The notes beneath the pieces are model-generated. The model worked only from the letters and a program-made list of their open reading frames with translations. It was not told where the DNA came from and ran no database searches. DNA of 64,000 nt from Blastomyces gilchristii SLH14081 (lineage: Eukaryota > Ascomycota > Eurotiomycetes > Onygenales > Ajellomycetaceae). A program made the translations under genes and the position numbers. Positions 62,998 through 64,000 of this stretch are shown here, piece after piece. The stretch spans positions 3,039,166 through 3,103,165 of the forward strand of contig NW_003101680.1 of NCBI RefSeq assembly GCF_000003855.2. Reading direction: 5' to 3'. Numbering within the stretch: the stretch's first letter is position 1; each line of letters opens with the position of its first letter.

Positions 62998-63893
62998 AAC
63001 ATCATCTTCATTTAATACATGCACTGTTGATATTCTTTGTATACAGTTATTATATAATCTGTATCAGAAATATATACAGAAAACAGATCTTTATTACTAG
63101 AATGAATGATTGCAGCAATTCTCTGTTTTTATATTATAAAGATAAGTTATTCTCATTTCTTTTTGCTCTCTTTTCTCTTCTTCTTCAACTCATCACTAAG
63201 TTCAAGCTGATATGAAAACTATTAAAACACTCTTAGAAACTCTTAAATTGAAGAGTATAGACTAATTAAATTTTAAATACAGAAGAATTAAATTATATTC
63301 AATAATACTAATTATTTATTCTCTCTTAATAAAATAACAGTTGTGTCTTTCTTCTCTTCTCTCTCAAATAAAACATAGCTTATGAAAAGTGAGTATCACA
63401 TCAGATCATAATGATCAACACAGTCTCAGTATACAGAGCTGTATATACACAGTGTGTGCTTAACTGAGAGACTGTATGAGTTGTAAATCAGCAGCAGTAT
63501 TTCAGAGAGAGCTGTACAGTGTGAAAAAGCTGCAACTCTCAGTTATATACACAGAGAATGAATCACTGCAGTAAGTGTATATACATTGTATAAAAGTAAC
63601 ACTTTTTAGTAATACTCAGTCTCTGATATCATGATAATAGAGTCTCTTCATGAGATTTATTTTTATCAGAAGTTGAGAAATCTTATATTTCTCAAGATCA
63701 TCTTCACATGCCTTATTCATGAAATTAATAAAGAGAATTATTGATTTCAGCATTCTGCTCTTGATATTATTTAAGTGACAGCAGAGTTCACTCTGATTAC
63801 ACTTTTTAAGTGTATGTTTTCTAATTATTCACATTTATACAGATATATACTGATTATTTATTAGATAATATTAAGATAATAGTTCATCATAGC
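62998..63893. other. AT-rich relic DNA, unassigned
   Basis: No coding motif or terminal repeat is recognisable. The segment is poor in CC, GG and CG like the decayed elements. A short piece at 63594-63628 (AAAGTAACACTTTTTAGTAA) resembles an internal part of the MITE. Confidence 0.45.
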
Positions 63894-64000
63894 TAGACTG
63901 GCCGCCGGAATCATGAATTTCACGTTTGGTCTCATTTGATCTGATCTTATACATTTCTTGGCATGAATCCCGCTGAGACTAGTTATTAAAAAAACATGCA
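63894..64000 (-). mobile_element. hAT-like MITE, copy 4, cut by the window end
   Basis: Starts TAGACTGGCCGCCGG and follows copy 3 for its first 107 bp with a few transitions. The far end and its target duplication are outside the window. The left 8-bp flank is ATCATAGC. Confidence 0.85.

Overview
The window comes from a filamentous ascomycete, most likely an Onygenales/Eurotiomycetes species. The evidence is short phase-consistent introns with GTRNGT donors and CTRAC-like branch points, fungal protein families (RMD8-type DUF155, ENA-type ATPase, fungal BRAP2/ETP1), and a sharp two-part base composition. A low-GC block full of LTR elements next to a normal-GC gene block is what I would expect of Blastomyces-like Ajellomycetaceae, but the species is an inference.

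Positions 1-39652 are the normal-GC gene block. In order: a 5'-cut ELL-like RNA polymerase II elongation factor (+); an RMD8-like DUF155 membrane protein (+, four exons); a broken adenylate-forming enzyme (NRPS-like A domain) with an internal deletion and a 41-bp tandem duplication; 8 kb without a recognisable gene; a four-finger C2H2 transcription factor (+, three exons) with a long pyrimidine-rich leader; COQ3 (-); a secreted M6-type metallopeptidase (-); an ENA-type sodium P-type ATPase (-, four exons); 4.3 kb without a gene; a BRAP2/ETP1 RING-UBP ubiquitin ligase (-, interrupted by a 100-N gap); and a five-unit polyubiquitin gene (-, three exons). The neighbours do not form one pathway. 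The only thematic pair is the ubiquitin ligase next to polyubiquitin.

From 39653 to the end the DNA is a mutated transposon graveyard. A Ty1/copia element (39653-52227, minus strand) is split by a complete Ty3/gypsy element (42108-49478, 258-bp LTRs, perfect 5-bp GTTGA target duplication). To its right are at least four copies of a ~505-bp non-autonomous DNA transposon, three with perfect 8-bp target duplications (hAT-like). One of these is itself interrupted by a 5'-truncated LINE with a 12-bp target duplication. There is also a second gypsy family (LTR 55290-55662, integrase relic to 57559) and a long Tad-like LINE (57560 to about 62285).

The most unusual signal is the mutation pattern of this block. 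CpG, CpC and GpG are almost gone while CpA and TpG stay common, which is not the classical CpA-directed RIP signature. All differences between the two 258-bp gypsy LTRs are transitions, and mutation fades toward the outer edges of the element. The ~505-bp elements are much less affected. Together this looks like a homology- and length-dependent C-to-T process with an unusual CpC/CpG preference. A second unusual point is that the first polyubiquitin unit carries three substitutions (D16, G20, A25) absent from the other four units.
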